DNA of 49,191 nt from Roseimaritima sediminicola. Its GTDB lineage: Bacteria; Planctomycetota; Planctomycetia; Pirellulales; Pirellulaceae. The notes beneath the pieces are model-generated. The model did no database searches and was not told the DNA's origin. It saw nothing but the letters and a program-made list of their open reading frames with translations. The stretch lies in assembly GCF_009618275.1 (NCBI RefSeq), contig NZ_WIAD01000043.1:1-49191 (forward strand). Reading direction: 5' to 3'. Shown here piece by piece: positions 1 to 7,631 of this stretch (positions within the stretch are counted from its first letter, which is position 1; each line of letters begins with the position of its first letter). Both the position numbers and the translations under genes were made by a program.

Positions 1-4
1 TGGT

Positions 5-31
5 TTCACAGGCTGGAAGCCTATGCCACTT
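5..31. repeat. Single copy of the AGGCTTCCAGCCT palindromic repeat
   Basis: The sequence reads CACAGGCTGGAAGCCTATGCC on the plus strand. On the other strand it is GGCATAGGCTTCCAGCCTG, the same unit that forms the tandem array at 26381-26562. The core AGGCT-TCC-AGCCT is a short hairpin. It runs into the stop codon (30-32) of the AraC gene on the minus strand, so it lies immediately downstream of that gene. It may act as a 3'-end structure or be a REP-type element; which one cannot be told from sequence. Confidence 0.75.
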
Positions 32-893
32 AGCTGAAGGTTTTTGTTAGGGTGCTCGGTGGCACGCCGTAGACCCGCTTGAAGGCTCGAGAGAACTGAA
101 AGGCGTCGGCATAGCCCAGCCGCTGGGCGACCGCGTTGACCTTCAAACCCCGCTCCAGCATCAGTTCCGCGGCGTGGTTCATCCGCCGCCGCAACAGGTA
201 CCGGTAGGCGCCGCCGCCAGCGTACCGTTTGAATAACCTGGACAGATACACCGGCGAGAAACCCAGTTCCGCGGCGACTTCTTCCACGGTGCGAAACGCT
301 AGGAACCGCTGGTCGATCAAACGACACGCCAGTTCGAACGTTTGGAATGCGTCGGAGGATTCGCCGGACCGACCCGCTACCATCCGCTGGGGAAGCTTTT
401 GCAGGAACACGCGGAGCAGCGCCGCGCAGACCGCCGGCGCATGGTCGCTGACGTCGCGGGCTTCGCGATCGATCAAATTCCAGAGCTCGACAAATTCATG
501 GGGGCGGCGAATCGTGACCGGCCGACCATCCAACAGCCCCAGTTCTCGCAGCCGCCGGCCGGCTTCGGATCCGGTCACGTCCAGGTAGTACTTCCGCATA
601 TTGTCCGGCGGCAAGTTCACGATCCTGTGGGCGATGCCGGGTCCGTAGGCGAACAGGGATCCGATCGCCAGCTCGTGCGTCCGGCCTCCCATCGTCAACC
701 GCCCCCGCCCTTCGCTGACCCATTCGATGCCGTAGTAGGGAAAGTCGCTGCGTTGAACCAGGTAATCGGCGTTCATCCGTTCCACACCCCCGCAGACCAG
801 CGCCAACGGCTCCCCGCTGGAAGGCTGGAGGTTGAAGTAGAAACGCCGGGCGTCGTGCGTTTGCCGGGAGACAAAGTCGGGATCGGGCGTCAT
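30..893 (-). CDS. AraC-family transcriptional regulator
   Basis: A 287-residue protein with an N-terminal cupin-like sensor region (about residues 25-150, rich in short beta-strand and glycine motifs such as GIEWVSEGRGRLTMGG) and a C-terminal double helix-turn-helix of the AraC type (about residues 185-285). The DNA-binding part shows the family pattern: VEEVAAELGFSPVYLSRLFKR, then VNAVAQRLGYADAFQFSRAFKR and a closing GVPPS. AraC proteins with this layout usually sense a sugar or sugar acid and activate a neighbouring catabolic operon. The gene is divergent from the three-gene operon at 1005-4243, with 111 bp between the starts, so it is the natural candidate regulator of those genes. The ligand is unknown; L-galactose or an acid derived from it is an inference from the neighbours. 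Confidence 0.9.
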   Translation of the reverse strand: MTPDPDFVSRQTHDARRFYFNLQPSSGEPLALVCGGVERMNADYLVQRSDFPYYGIEWVSEGRGRLTMGGRTHELAIGSLFAYGPGIAHRIVNLPPDNMRKYYLDVTGSEAGRRLRELGLLDGRPVTIRRPHEFVELWNLIDREARDVSDHAPAVCAALLRVFLQKLPQRMVAGRSGESSDAFQTFELACRLIDQRFLAFRTVEEVAAELGFSPVYLSRLFKRYAGGGAYRYLLRRRMNHAAELMLERGLKVNAVAQRLGYADAFQFSRAFKRVYGVPPSTLTKTFS

Positions 894-1004
894 GATTTGA
901 GGTTAAGAATAGACATCTCAGGTTCGGATTTGGCTATGGCTGGATCGTGTCGATCGCCCACAATCATACCCGACTGACAGAATTAGTATCACAAGGCGCA
1001 TGAA
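894..1004. promoter_or_regulatory. Divergent intergenic control region
   Basis: These 111 bp separate the start codons of the AraC regulator (minus) and the epimerase gene (plus), so both promoters and the regulator's operator should lie here. AAGG at 993-996 is a plausible ribosome binding site for the ATG at 1005. No convincing -35/-10 pair or operator repeat could be picked out by eye. Confidence 0.45.
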
Positions 1005-2252
1005 ATGAAATTGGAAAAGCTTTCCTTCGGGGTCGGAGACCGATTCGCTCATCAAGCGGCTGCGCAATTACGCGCATTCGAAAAGGCAGCGAGTCTGGGC
1101 GTCGAGGTGACGCCGGTGTGGAACAAATCCAACCGCGAGCACCAATTCGTCGGGTCCGAACCGGCCAGCGTACGAGCCGCCGCCGAGGCCGCCGTCGCGG
1201 AGTTGAACTGGAACAAGCCCTGGCACATCGACGCCGACCACATCCAGCTGGCCACCGTCGATCCGTTTCTCGGCTGCAGCGACTTCTTCACCATCGACGT
1301 GGCCGACGCGATCGGCACCCCGGTCGCCGACGACCAGATCGCTAGCTTCGTCGATGCCCACAGCGAATTGATCGGGGTGTTGGACCTGCCCGCGACCGGT
1401 ACGTCCTACGAGGTGAATCGCGACTTCGTCAGCCGGGTGGCTCGCCAGTACCTGGGAGCTTGTCGCGCGGCCGGCGAGATCTATCGCTACATCGCCGACG
1501 CCAAGGGCGAAGACAACTTCATCGCCGAAGTTTCGATGGACGAAACCGACGCGCCGCAGACCCCGCCCGAACTGATGGTGATCCTGGCGGCGCTGGCCGA
1601 CGAAAGAATCCGCCTGCAAACCATCGCTCCCAAGTTCACCGGTCGCTTCAACAAAGGCGTCGACTACGTGGGCGACGTCGAACAGTTCAGTCGCGAGTTC
1701 AACGAAGACTTGGCGGTGATCGACGAAGCCATCAAACGGTATGGTCTGCCGGACAACCTGAAACTGAGCGTCCACAGCGGCAGCGACAAATTCAGTATCT
1801 ATCCGGTCATCCGCGAGGCGATCGCCGACAAGGACGCCGGCATCCACCTGAAGACCGCCGGCACGACTTGGCTGGAAGAATTAATCGGTCTGTCCGAAGC
1901 CGGCGGCGATGGCCTGGAGCTGGCTAAGGAGATCTACGCTTACTCGCTGGAGCACATCGACGAGCTGTGTGCGCCCTATGCCAGCGTGATCGACATCGAC
2001 CGCACGGCCCTGCCCTCGAAAGCCGAGGTGGGCGGTTGGGACGGAACCCAATTGGCCGCGACCCTGCGTCACATCCCCGCCGACCCGCGGTTCAACGCCA
2101 ACGTCCGGCAATTGCTGCACGTGGCTTTCAAGGTCGCGGCCAACGCCGGTTCGCGGTACTTGGATCTGCTGAAAGCCAACGAAGAGATTGTGGGCCAGCA
2201 GGTCACGCAAAACCTGTTGGATCGTCACATGAAACCACTGTTTCTCGGATAG
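1005..2252 (+). CDS. uxaE: Tagaturonate/fructuronate epimerase family protein (UxaE-like)
   Basis: A 415-residue soluble protein resembling the UxaE family. Recognisable parts are the N-terminal KLEKLSFGVGDRFAHQ, the central DADHIQLATVDPFLGCSDFFTIDVAD with acidic and histidine residues suited to metal binding, KFTGRFNKGVDYVGD, and SVHSGSDKFSIYPVIRE. The family enzyme studied in Thermotoga interconverts D-tagaturonate and D-fructuronate, joining galacturonate-type and glucuronate-type catabolism. The gene is first in a tight operon, with 9 bp to the aldo/keto reductase. An upstream AraC gene faces it. The family assignment is from remembered motif similarity, and the exact substrate in this organism is inferred. 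The two dehydrogenases that follow fit a pathway producing tagaturonate from L-galactose. Confidence 0.75.
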   Translation: MKLEKLSFGVGDRFAHQAAAQLRAFEKAASLGVEVTPVWNKSNREHQFVGSEPASVRAAAEAAVAELNWNKPWHIDADHIQLATVDPFLGCSDFFTIDVADAIGTPVADDQIASFVDAHSELIGVLDLPATGTSYEVNRDFVSRVARQYLGACRAAGEIYRYIADAKGEDNFIAEVSMDETDAPQTPPELMVILAALADERIRLQTIAPKFTGRFNKGVDYVGDVEQFSREFNEDLAVIDEAIKRYGLPDNLKLSVHSGSDKFSIYPVIREAIADKDAGIHLKTAGTTWLEELIGLSEAGGDGLELAKEIYAYSLEHIDELCAPYASVIDIDRTALPSKAEVGGWDGTQLAATLRHIPADPRFNANVRQLLHVAFKVAANAGSRYLDLLKANEEIVGQQVTQNLLDRHMKPLFLG

Positions 2253-2261
2253 GAGATCATC

Positions 2262-3209
2262 ATGAGTGCTGCAACCCTTCCCACTCGGCCGCTGGGAAAC
2301 ACCGGCTTGAACCTGCCCATCCTGAGCTTCGGTGCGTCCAGCTTGGGAGCCGAATTTCGTAACGTCGAAATGTCCGAGGTGTTCGGCAGCGTCGAAGCCG
2401 CCCTCGAACTGGGCATGAACCTGATCGACACCTCGCCCTACTACGGCCGCGGCATGTCCGAGGTGCTGCTGGGCGTTGCATTGAAAGACGTTCCGCGCGA
2501 AGACTACCTGCTGTGCACCAAACTGGGGCGTTATGACGTCGAGCATTTCGATTTCTCGGCCAAGCGAGTGGCCGAGAGCATCGATGTCAGCCTGCACCGA
2601 CTGCGGACCGACCACCTGGACATCGTGCTGTGCCACGACATCGAGTTCGTGCCGCTGGAGCAGATCATCCAAGAGACGATGCCCGCCGTGCGTAAAGCTC
2701 AGAAAGCCGGCAAGGTTCGCTGCGTGGGGATCAGCGGATATCCGATGAAGGCGTTTCAGGAAGTTGCATCGCGAGTCGATCTGGACTGCGTCATGTCTTA
2801 CAACCAGTACCAGCTGCAGAACACGCGGTTGGTCGACGATCTGCTGCCGCAGTTGAAGCCCCAGGGTGTCGGCATCATGAACGCGGGTCCCTTTGCCGCA
2901 AGACTGCTGACCAATGCACCCTTGCCCGATTGGCACAAGGATTCGGCCGAGGTGCATGCCGCCGCCCGGCAAGCGGCCGAGTTGTGTCAGAGCCGTGGGG
3001 TGGACATCGCCAAGCTGGCCTTGCAGTTCTCCTGTAACCACCCCGATTTGGCGACCACCGTCGCCGGCAGTGCGAACCCCAACAATATCCGTAAATGGGC
3101 GGAATGGATCAGCGAGCCGATCGACCAGGAACTGCTGGCCGAGGTCCTGAAAATCTTCGAACCGGTCCACAACATTAGCCACGCCGAAGGGCTGCCGGAG
3201 AACAACTAA
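2262..3209 (+). CDS. Aldo/keto reductase, L-galactose dehydrogenase-like
   Basis: A 315-residue (beta/alpha)8 NAD(P)-dependent aldo/keto reductase. The family tetrad is visible: Asp56 and Tyr60/61 in IDTSPYYG, Lys87 in CTKLGRY and His125 in CHDIEF. Beyond the general fold it strongly recalls plant L-galactose 1-dehydrogenase. Shared stretches include LGNTGL with GFGAS-type residues after it, DTSPYYG...SE, GRY...FDFSA.RV..SID.SL.RL, CHDIEF, the Pro-x-Trp-His of PDWH, KLALQ.S and EPV.N near the end. That enzyme oxidises L-galactose to L-galactono-1,4-lactone. An AGGAG ribosome binding site lies just before the ATG. The gene sits 9 bp after the epimerase and 2 bp before the next dehydrogenase, so co-translation is likely. 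L-fucose or another aldose is an alternative substrate. Confidence 0.85.
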   Translation: MSAATLPTRPLGNTGLNLPILSFGASSLGAEFRNVEMSEVFGSVEAALELGMNLIDTSPYYGRGMSEVLLGVALKDVPREDYLLCTKLGRYDVEHFDFSAKRVAESIDVSLHRLRTDHLDIVLCHDIEFVPLEQIIQETMPAVRKAQKAGKVRCVGISGYPMKAFQEVASRVDLDCVMSYNQYQLQNTRLVDDLLPQLKPQGVGIMNAGPFAARLLTNAPLPDWHKDSAEVHAAARQAAELCQSRGVDIAKLALQFSCNHPDLATTVAGSANPNNIRKWAEWISEPIDQELLAEVLKIFEPVHNISHAEGLPENN

Positions 3210-3211
3210 CG

Positions 3212-4243
3212 ATGAAAGCTCTGCAGATCAGCGACGTCAAATCGTGGAAACGCATCGACATCCCCGAACCTGGCCAGCCCGGCGAGGGTGAGGCCCTGGT
3301 GCGCGTCCACCGGATGGGCGTTTGCGGCACGGATGTGGGCTGCTACCTGGGACGCTTTCCCTACTTCGCTTTTCCTCGCATTCCCGGGCACGAGCTGGGC
3401 GTGGAAGTGGTGGCGGTCGGCCCCGGCGTGACCGGTGTCCAGCCCGGCGACCGCTGCTGTGTCGAACCCTATCTGAACTGCGGCCAGTGCGATGCCTGCC
3501 AGCGTGGTCATACGAATTGCTGCGAACACAATCAAACGTTCGGTGTGATGTGTGACGGCGGCCTGACCGATCAGGTGATCCTACCAGCCCGCAAGCTGCA
3601 TCTGGCGAGTGGGCTGACATACGAACAAGCCGCGCTCGTGGAAACGCTGGCGATCGGTTGCCACGCGGTCGACCGCGGTGCGCCCGGCGCCGGTGAGAAC
3701 GTGCTGATCCTGGGCGCCGGACCGATCGGGCTGTCGGCGCTGGAGTTCGCTCGGATCGCCGACGCGAACGTGATCGTGGCGGATATCAACCAACAGCGGT
3801 TGGACTTCGTTGCTGCGGCGATGGGCGTGGAGAACACCGTGTTGCTGAAGGGCGATGACACGGATTTCGAAGCGGTCCGCCGCCTTGGCAACGGACGGCT
3901 GGCCGATGTCGTCGTGGACGCGACCGGAAACAACTGCAGCATGGTCCGAGCCTTCGAATTCGCCGCCTTTGCCGGTCGAGTCGTGTATGTGGGCATTACC
4001 CAAGGCGATCTGCAGTTCCCCCACGCCACGGTGTTTCATCGTCGCGAGTTGACATTGCTGGCCAGCCGCAACGCTTTGCCCGGCGACTTTCGCCGCATCG
4101 TGCGGCTGATCGAAGACGGCAAGATCAACACCGACCCCTGGATCACTCATCACGCCTCCTTCGACGAGGTGCCGGAAGTCTTCGATCGGTGGATCTCGCC
4201 GGATTCGGGGGTGATCAAAGCGATGATCGAAGTAACCGGCTGA
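3212..4243 (+). CDS. Zinc-dependent alcohol dehydrogenase, candidate L-galactonate 5-dehydrogenase
   Basis: A 343-residue medium-chain dehydrogenase. The catalytic zinc ligands are Cys38 (GVCGTD) and His60-Glu61 (GHE). The structural zinc site is complete, with Cys90, Cys93, Cys96 and Cys104. A Rossmann motif (LILGAGPIGLSALEFAR) follows at about 165-180, with an acidic residue in VVADIN that suggests NAD preference. The family includes sorbitol, threonine and L-galactonate 5-dehydrogenases. The start lies 2 bp after the aldo/keto reductase stop. In this operon the best fit is oxidation of L-galactonate to D-tagaturonate, which the UxaE-like enzyme would then epimerise. That assignment is inferred from context. 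The zinc dehydrogenase family itself is certain. Confidence 0.85.
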   Translation: MKALQISDVKSWKRIDIPEPGQPGEGEALVRVHRMGVCGTDVGCYLGRFPYFAFPRIPGHELGVEVVAVGPGVTGVQPGDRCCVEPYLNCGQCDACQRGHTNCCEHNQTFGVMCDGGLTDQVILPARKLHLASGLTYEQAALVETLAIGCHAVDRGAPGAGENVLILGAGPIGLSALEFARIADANVIVADINQQRLDFVAAAMGVENTVLLKGDDTDFEAVRRLGNGRLADVVVDATGNNCSMVRAFEFAAFAGRVVYVGITQGDLQFPHATVFHRRELTLLASRNALPGDFRRIVRLIEDGKINTDPWITHHASFDEVPEVFDRWISPDSGVIKAMIEVTG

Positions 4244-4363
4244 GCGCCGCGTTGATTGTGAGGACCTTGGCTGTTCAAAGCGGCATTTTGCGACCAAACT
4301 TGGGCGTTCGGTTTTCTCTCCCGTCGCCTTATTCTTCCCGTCGCCTTTCCCGTAGGACCGTAA

Positions 4364-4957
4364 ATGCTACCTCGACAACCTTTGCTCCTTGCTTTTGCCG
4401 CCCTGGCTGGTTTTCCGGCCGTTGTCTTCGCTCATCCGGGACATGAGAGCGGGCACGGGCTTTATGACAGCGTGCTGCATCCCCTGAGTGGGCTGGATCA
4501 CCTGTTGGCCATCGTTGTCATCTCGTTGTTGGCGGTTCAAATCGGTGGCCGAGCCGTTTGGGCGGGACCGATGGCGTACCTTGTGGCGCTGGCGACCGGA
4601 ACGTTTGCCGCCGCCGGTGGCCTCGCATTTGGCGGCGTCGAGGCCGTCGCGGCCGCGAGTTTATTGGTCGCGGGCGCCGTGCTGCTGAGCGGGCGAGGTG
4701 GTTCGGCCGCGCTGTTCGCTCTGTTGCCCTGCATCGGCTTTGTTCACGGCGTGGCTCACACTGCGGCGCTGGGCACGCAAGCCGTCTTCAGCGACGGCCT
4801 GTGGGGGATGTTGATCGGTTCGACGCTGCTGTGTGTCGCGACCGCCGGCGCTGGTATGATGTTTTCGCGGTTCGGGCAAACCAACCTCTTGTCTTATGTT
4901 TGCCGCGCTGCGGGAACCGTTGCGACGATCGCGGCCGTACTGCTGCTGGTCGCGTAA
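4364..4957 (+). CDS. HupE/UreJ-family membrane protein, probable nickel/cobalt transporter
   Basis: A 197-residue integral membrane protein with an N-terminal signal-like segment ending near AHPGHESGH and about six further hydrophobic helices. Family signatures are [12 protein letters not shown] (about 39-50), which carries the His and Asp residues thought to bind metal, and [13 protein letters not shown] (about 125-137). HupE/UreJ proteins mediate nickel or cobalt uptake and are often found beside hydrogenase or urease genes, neither of which is present here. The gene is separated by 120 bp from the sugar-acid operon and by 47 bp from the symporter fusion downstream. The metal carried is unknown. 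Confidence 0.85.
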   Translation: MLPRQPLLLAFAALAGFPAVVFAHPGHESGHGLYDSVLHPLSGLDHLLAIVVISLLAVQIGGRAVWAGPMAYLVALATGTFAAAGGLAFGGVEAVAAASLLVAGAVLLSGRGGSAALFALLPCIGFVHGVAHTAALGTQAVFSDGLWGMLIGSTLLCVATAGAGMMFSRFGQTNLLSYVCRAAGTVATIAAVLLLVA

Positions 4958-5004
4958 CAGCGGGACTGCATCCACGCATCCATCGGCGTCGAGGACGATC
5001 CACG

Positions 5005-7602
5005 ATGAAGTCAACCATACTGCTATGGCTGTTGCTCGGTACGTCTGTTTCGTTGCTCTCCTCGCCCTCGTTCGGTCAAGCGAGCGACCAGGGGCAGCTG
5101 GTCTGGCGGGAGTTGCCGTCGCTGCCCGATGAGCTGGGCGTCGCCGGCCCGTTTGTCGGTGTCCACAACGATGCGCTGATCGTGGCCGGCGGAGCCAATT
5201 TTCCACAGCCGGTCTGGGAAACCGACAAGGTCTGGCACGACGCCATCGAGGTGTTGGTCAAGACCGACGAAGGACTGGTTTGGAAAAGCGGTGGCACGTT
5301 GCCGCAGGCCATGGCCTATGGGGCAAGCGTGTCGACGCCCGCGGGCGTGGTTTGCATGGGCGGCAACGACAGCACGCAGACTTTCGACCAGGTCTTTTTG
5401 TTGACGTGGGACGGCGAAGCCGAAACGGTCAGGACCACTTCCTACCCGCCCCTTCCCGAACCCTGTGCGTATGCAGCGGCCACCCTGGTCGGCAACAAAA
5501 TCTATTTGGCCGGGGGACAAACCGGATCGTCCCTGCAGACCGCCAGCAAGCACTTCTGGGTGCTGGACCTGGACAACATCGATCAGGGCGCCGCCTCTGG
5601 TTGGCAGGAGCTGGCCGCTTGGCCGGGGCCTTCCAGAGCGTTCAACCTGACCGTCTCGCAGCACAACGGTTTTGAGGACTGTGTGTACGTGATCAGCGGC
5701 CGCCGGCAGGAGGGTTCGGATCCGCAGGATGTCCAGTTCCTGAAAGACGTTTGGGAGTACGCTCCCAGTGACGGCCGCTGGCGACCGCGGGCCGAGGCAC
5801 CCCGCTGCGTCATGGCGGGCACGGCGATCGGTTATGGGCAGAGCCACATCTTTGTGCTGGGCGGCGCCGATGGCTCGCGGTACTTTCAGGGCGACGTTTT
5901 GCGGGACGAGCATCCGGGCTTTCCCAAACAGGCTTTGGCCTACCACACGATTACCAACACCTGGACATCCGCCGGGGCGATGCCGCGCAACCACGTGACG
6001 ACGACCGCCGTCGCCTGGGACGGCGGGATTGTTATCCCCAGCGGTGAAGTGCGGCCCCGAGTGCGCTCGCCCAAGGTGTGGCGCGTCACGCCGGCGGAGC
6101 CGCCGCAGAACTTCGGGCTGGTCAACTACACGGTGTTGTTTGGGTATCTGTTGGCGATGGTCGGGGTGGGCGTTTACTTCACCATGAAGAACAAGAACAC
6201 CGACGACTACTTTCGCGGCGGCCAGCAAGTGGTCTGGTGGGCGGCGGGCTGCAGCATCTTTGCCACGATGCTCAGTTCGTTGACCTTCACCGGGATCCCA
6301 TCGAAGGCGTATGCCCAGGACTGGGTTTATTCGATCGGCAATATGATGATCCCGGTGGTCGCCGTCGTGGCGGTGTATGTGGCGTTGCCGTTCTTTCGGC
6401 GGATCGATGCAACGAGTGCTTATGAGTATCTCGAGCGGCGTTTCAGCCGCGGGGTGCGCTGGTTTGGCAGTGCCAGTTTCTCGCTGTTTCACGTGTTTCG
6501 AATGGCGGTCGTGATGTCGTTGACGGGGCTGGCCCTGGCGGTGGCCACGCCCCTGACGCCGGCACAGTCGGTGTTGTTGATGGGCGTGTTGAGCATCCTG
6601 TACTGCACGCTCGGGGGCATCGAAGCGGTGATCTGGACCGACACCATCCAAACGTTCGTGCTGTTTGGCGGCGGGGTGCTGGCGATCGTGCTGTTGGTGA
6701 CCGGTGTGGATGGGGGCGTCAGCGGATTTTGGGAGGCGGCCACCGAAGCGGATAAACTGTCGTTGGCGAACTTTCACTGGGACGTTACCGATAGCCAGAT
6801 CGCGTTGTGGGTGATCGTGATCGGAGCGATCGGTCAGAACCTGTCGTCGTACACGGCCGACCAGGCGGTGGTCCAGCGATACATGACGACAGCCGACGAG
6901 CGGTTGGCGGCCCGTTCGATCTGGACCAACGCCGTGTTGACGATCCCCGCGACGCTGCTGTTCTTCGGGATCGGCACGGCCCTGTATGCGTTTTACCATT
7001 CGCACCCCGAGAAGTTGGACCCGACGATCACCACCGATCAGATCTTTCCCATGTTTATCGCGCGAGAGATGCCGGTCGGGATCGCCGGATTGATCGTGGC
7101 CGGCGTGTTCGCCGCCGCACAGTCGACCGTCTCGACCAGCATGAACTCCACGGCCACGGCGATCGTCACCGACTTCCTGCGGCCGCTGCGGCGGTGCCGC
7201 TCGGAAGCGGGCTATCTGGCCGCAGCTCGCTGGTGGACGCTGGCCGTCGGCGTGATGGGCACGTTGCTGGGATTGTTGTTCATTGATCCGGAAATCAAGT
7301 CACTGTTCGACGCCTTCATCAAAGTGATTGGCCTGTTCATGGGCGTGCTGGGAGGTCTGTTCGTCCTGGGCGCGCTGACCAAACGAGCCACCGCCAGCGG
7401 CGCGATGACCGGCGCCTTGGTGGGAACCGCCACGATGTTGTCCCTGTGGGCTTTCACGCCCGTCAACGGATACATCTATCCGGCCAGCGGAATCACGACC
7501 TGCGTCGTGGTCGGATACCTGGCCAGCCTGATCGGCCCACCGGACGCCAAGGACCTGTCGGGGTTGACCATTCACACGCTGACAAACGCGTCCAGCGAGT
7601 GA
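5005..7602 (+). CDS. Cyclically permuted mutarotase (kelch) fused to sodium:solute symporter
   Basis: An 865-residue two-part protein. The start used is the ATG at 5005 ([17 protein letters not shown]), which gives a clean signal peptide; the frame is open upstream but reads through the HupE gene. Residues about 30-365 form a kelch beta-propeller: [34 protein letters not shown] and [14 protein letters not shown] are typical blades, as in NanM-like N-acetylneuraminate mutarotases. From about residue 371 ([19 protein letters not shown]) the rest is a complete SSS-family symporter with about 13 helices, including [12 protein letters not shown] and the conserved [18 protein letters not shown]. 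The propeller would be periplasmic and could convert a sugar anomer at the mouth of the transporter. Sialic acid is one possible ligand, but no sialidase or sialate catabolic gene is nearby. Both domain calls are firm; the substrate is open. Confidence 0.9.
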   Translation: MKSTILLWLLLGTSVSLLSSPSFGQASDQGQLVWRELPSLPDELGVAGPFVGVHNDALIVAGGANFPQPVWETDKVWHDAIEVLVKTDEGLVWKSGGTLPQAMAYGASVSTPAGVVCMGGNDSTQTFDQVFLLTWDGEAETVRTTSYPPLPEPCAYAAATLVGNKIYLAGGQTGSSLQTASKHFWVLDLDNIDQGAASGWQELAAWPGPSRAFNLTVSQHNGFEDCVYVISGRRQEGSDPQDVQFLKDVWEYAPSDGRWRPRAEAPRCVMAGTAIGYGQSHIFVLGGADGSRYFQGDVLRDEHPGFPKQALAYHTITNTWTSAGAMPRNHVTTTAVAWDGGIVIPSGEVRPRVRSPKVWRVTPAEPPQNFGLVNYTVLFGYLLAMVGVGVYFTMKNKNTDDYFRGGQQVVWWAAGCSIFATMLSSLTFTGIPSKAYAQDWVYSIGNMMIPVVAVVAVYVALPFFRRIDATSAYEYLERRFSRGVRWFGSASFSLFHVFRMAVVMSLTGLALAVATPLTPAQSVLLMGVLSILYCTLGGIEAVIWTDTIQTFVLFGGGVLAIVLLVTGVDGGVSGFWEAATEADKLSLANFHWDVTDSQIALWVIVIGAIGQNLSSYTADQAVVQRYMTTADERLAARSIWTNAVLTIPATLLFFGIGTALYAFYHSHPEKLDPTITTDQIFPMFIAREMPVGIAGLIVAGVFAAAQSTVSTSMNSTATAIVTDFLRPLRRCRSEAGYLAAARWWTLAVGVMGTLLGLLFIDPEIKSLFDAFIKVIGLFMGVLGGLFVLGALTKRATASGAMTGALVGTATMLSLWAFTPVNGYIYPASGITTCVVVGYLASLIGPPDAKDLSGLTIHTLTNASSE

Positions 7603-7631
7603 AGCCACTGCACTCGTGAGCGGTAGGACGC

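Noticed and set aside
1881-3182. 433-residue minus-strand frame opposite the epimerase and aldo/keto reductase
   Set aside because: Shadow of two well-supported genes; low-complexity composition and no motif.
4558-5004. Upstream extension of the mutarotase-symporter frame
   Set aside because: It overlaps the HupE gene in another frame and is Arg-rich; the ATG at 5005 gives a proper signal peptide.
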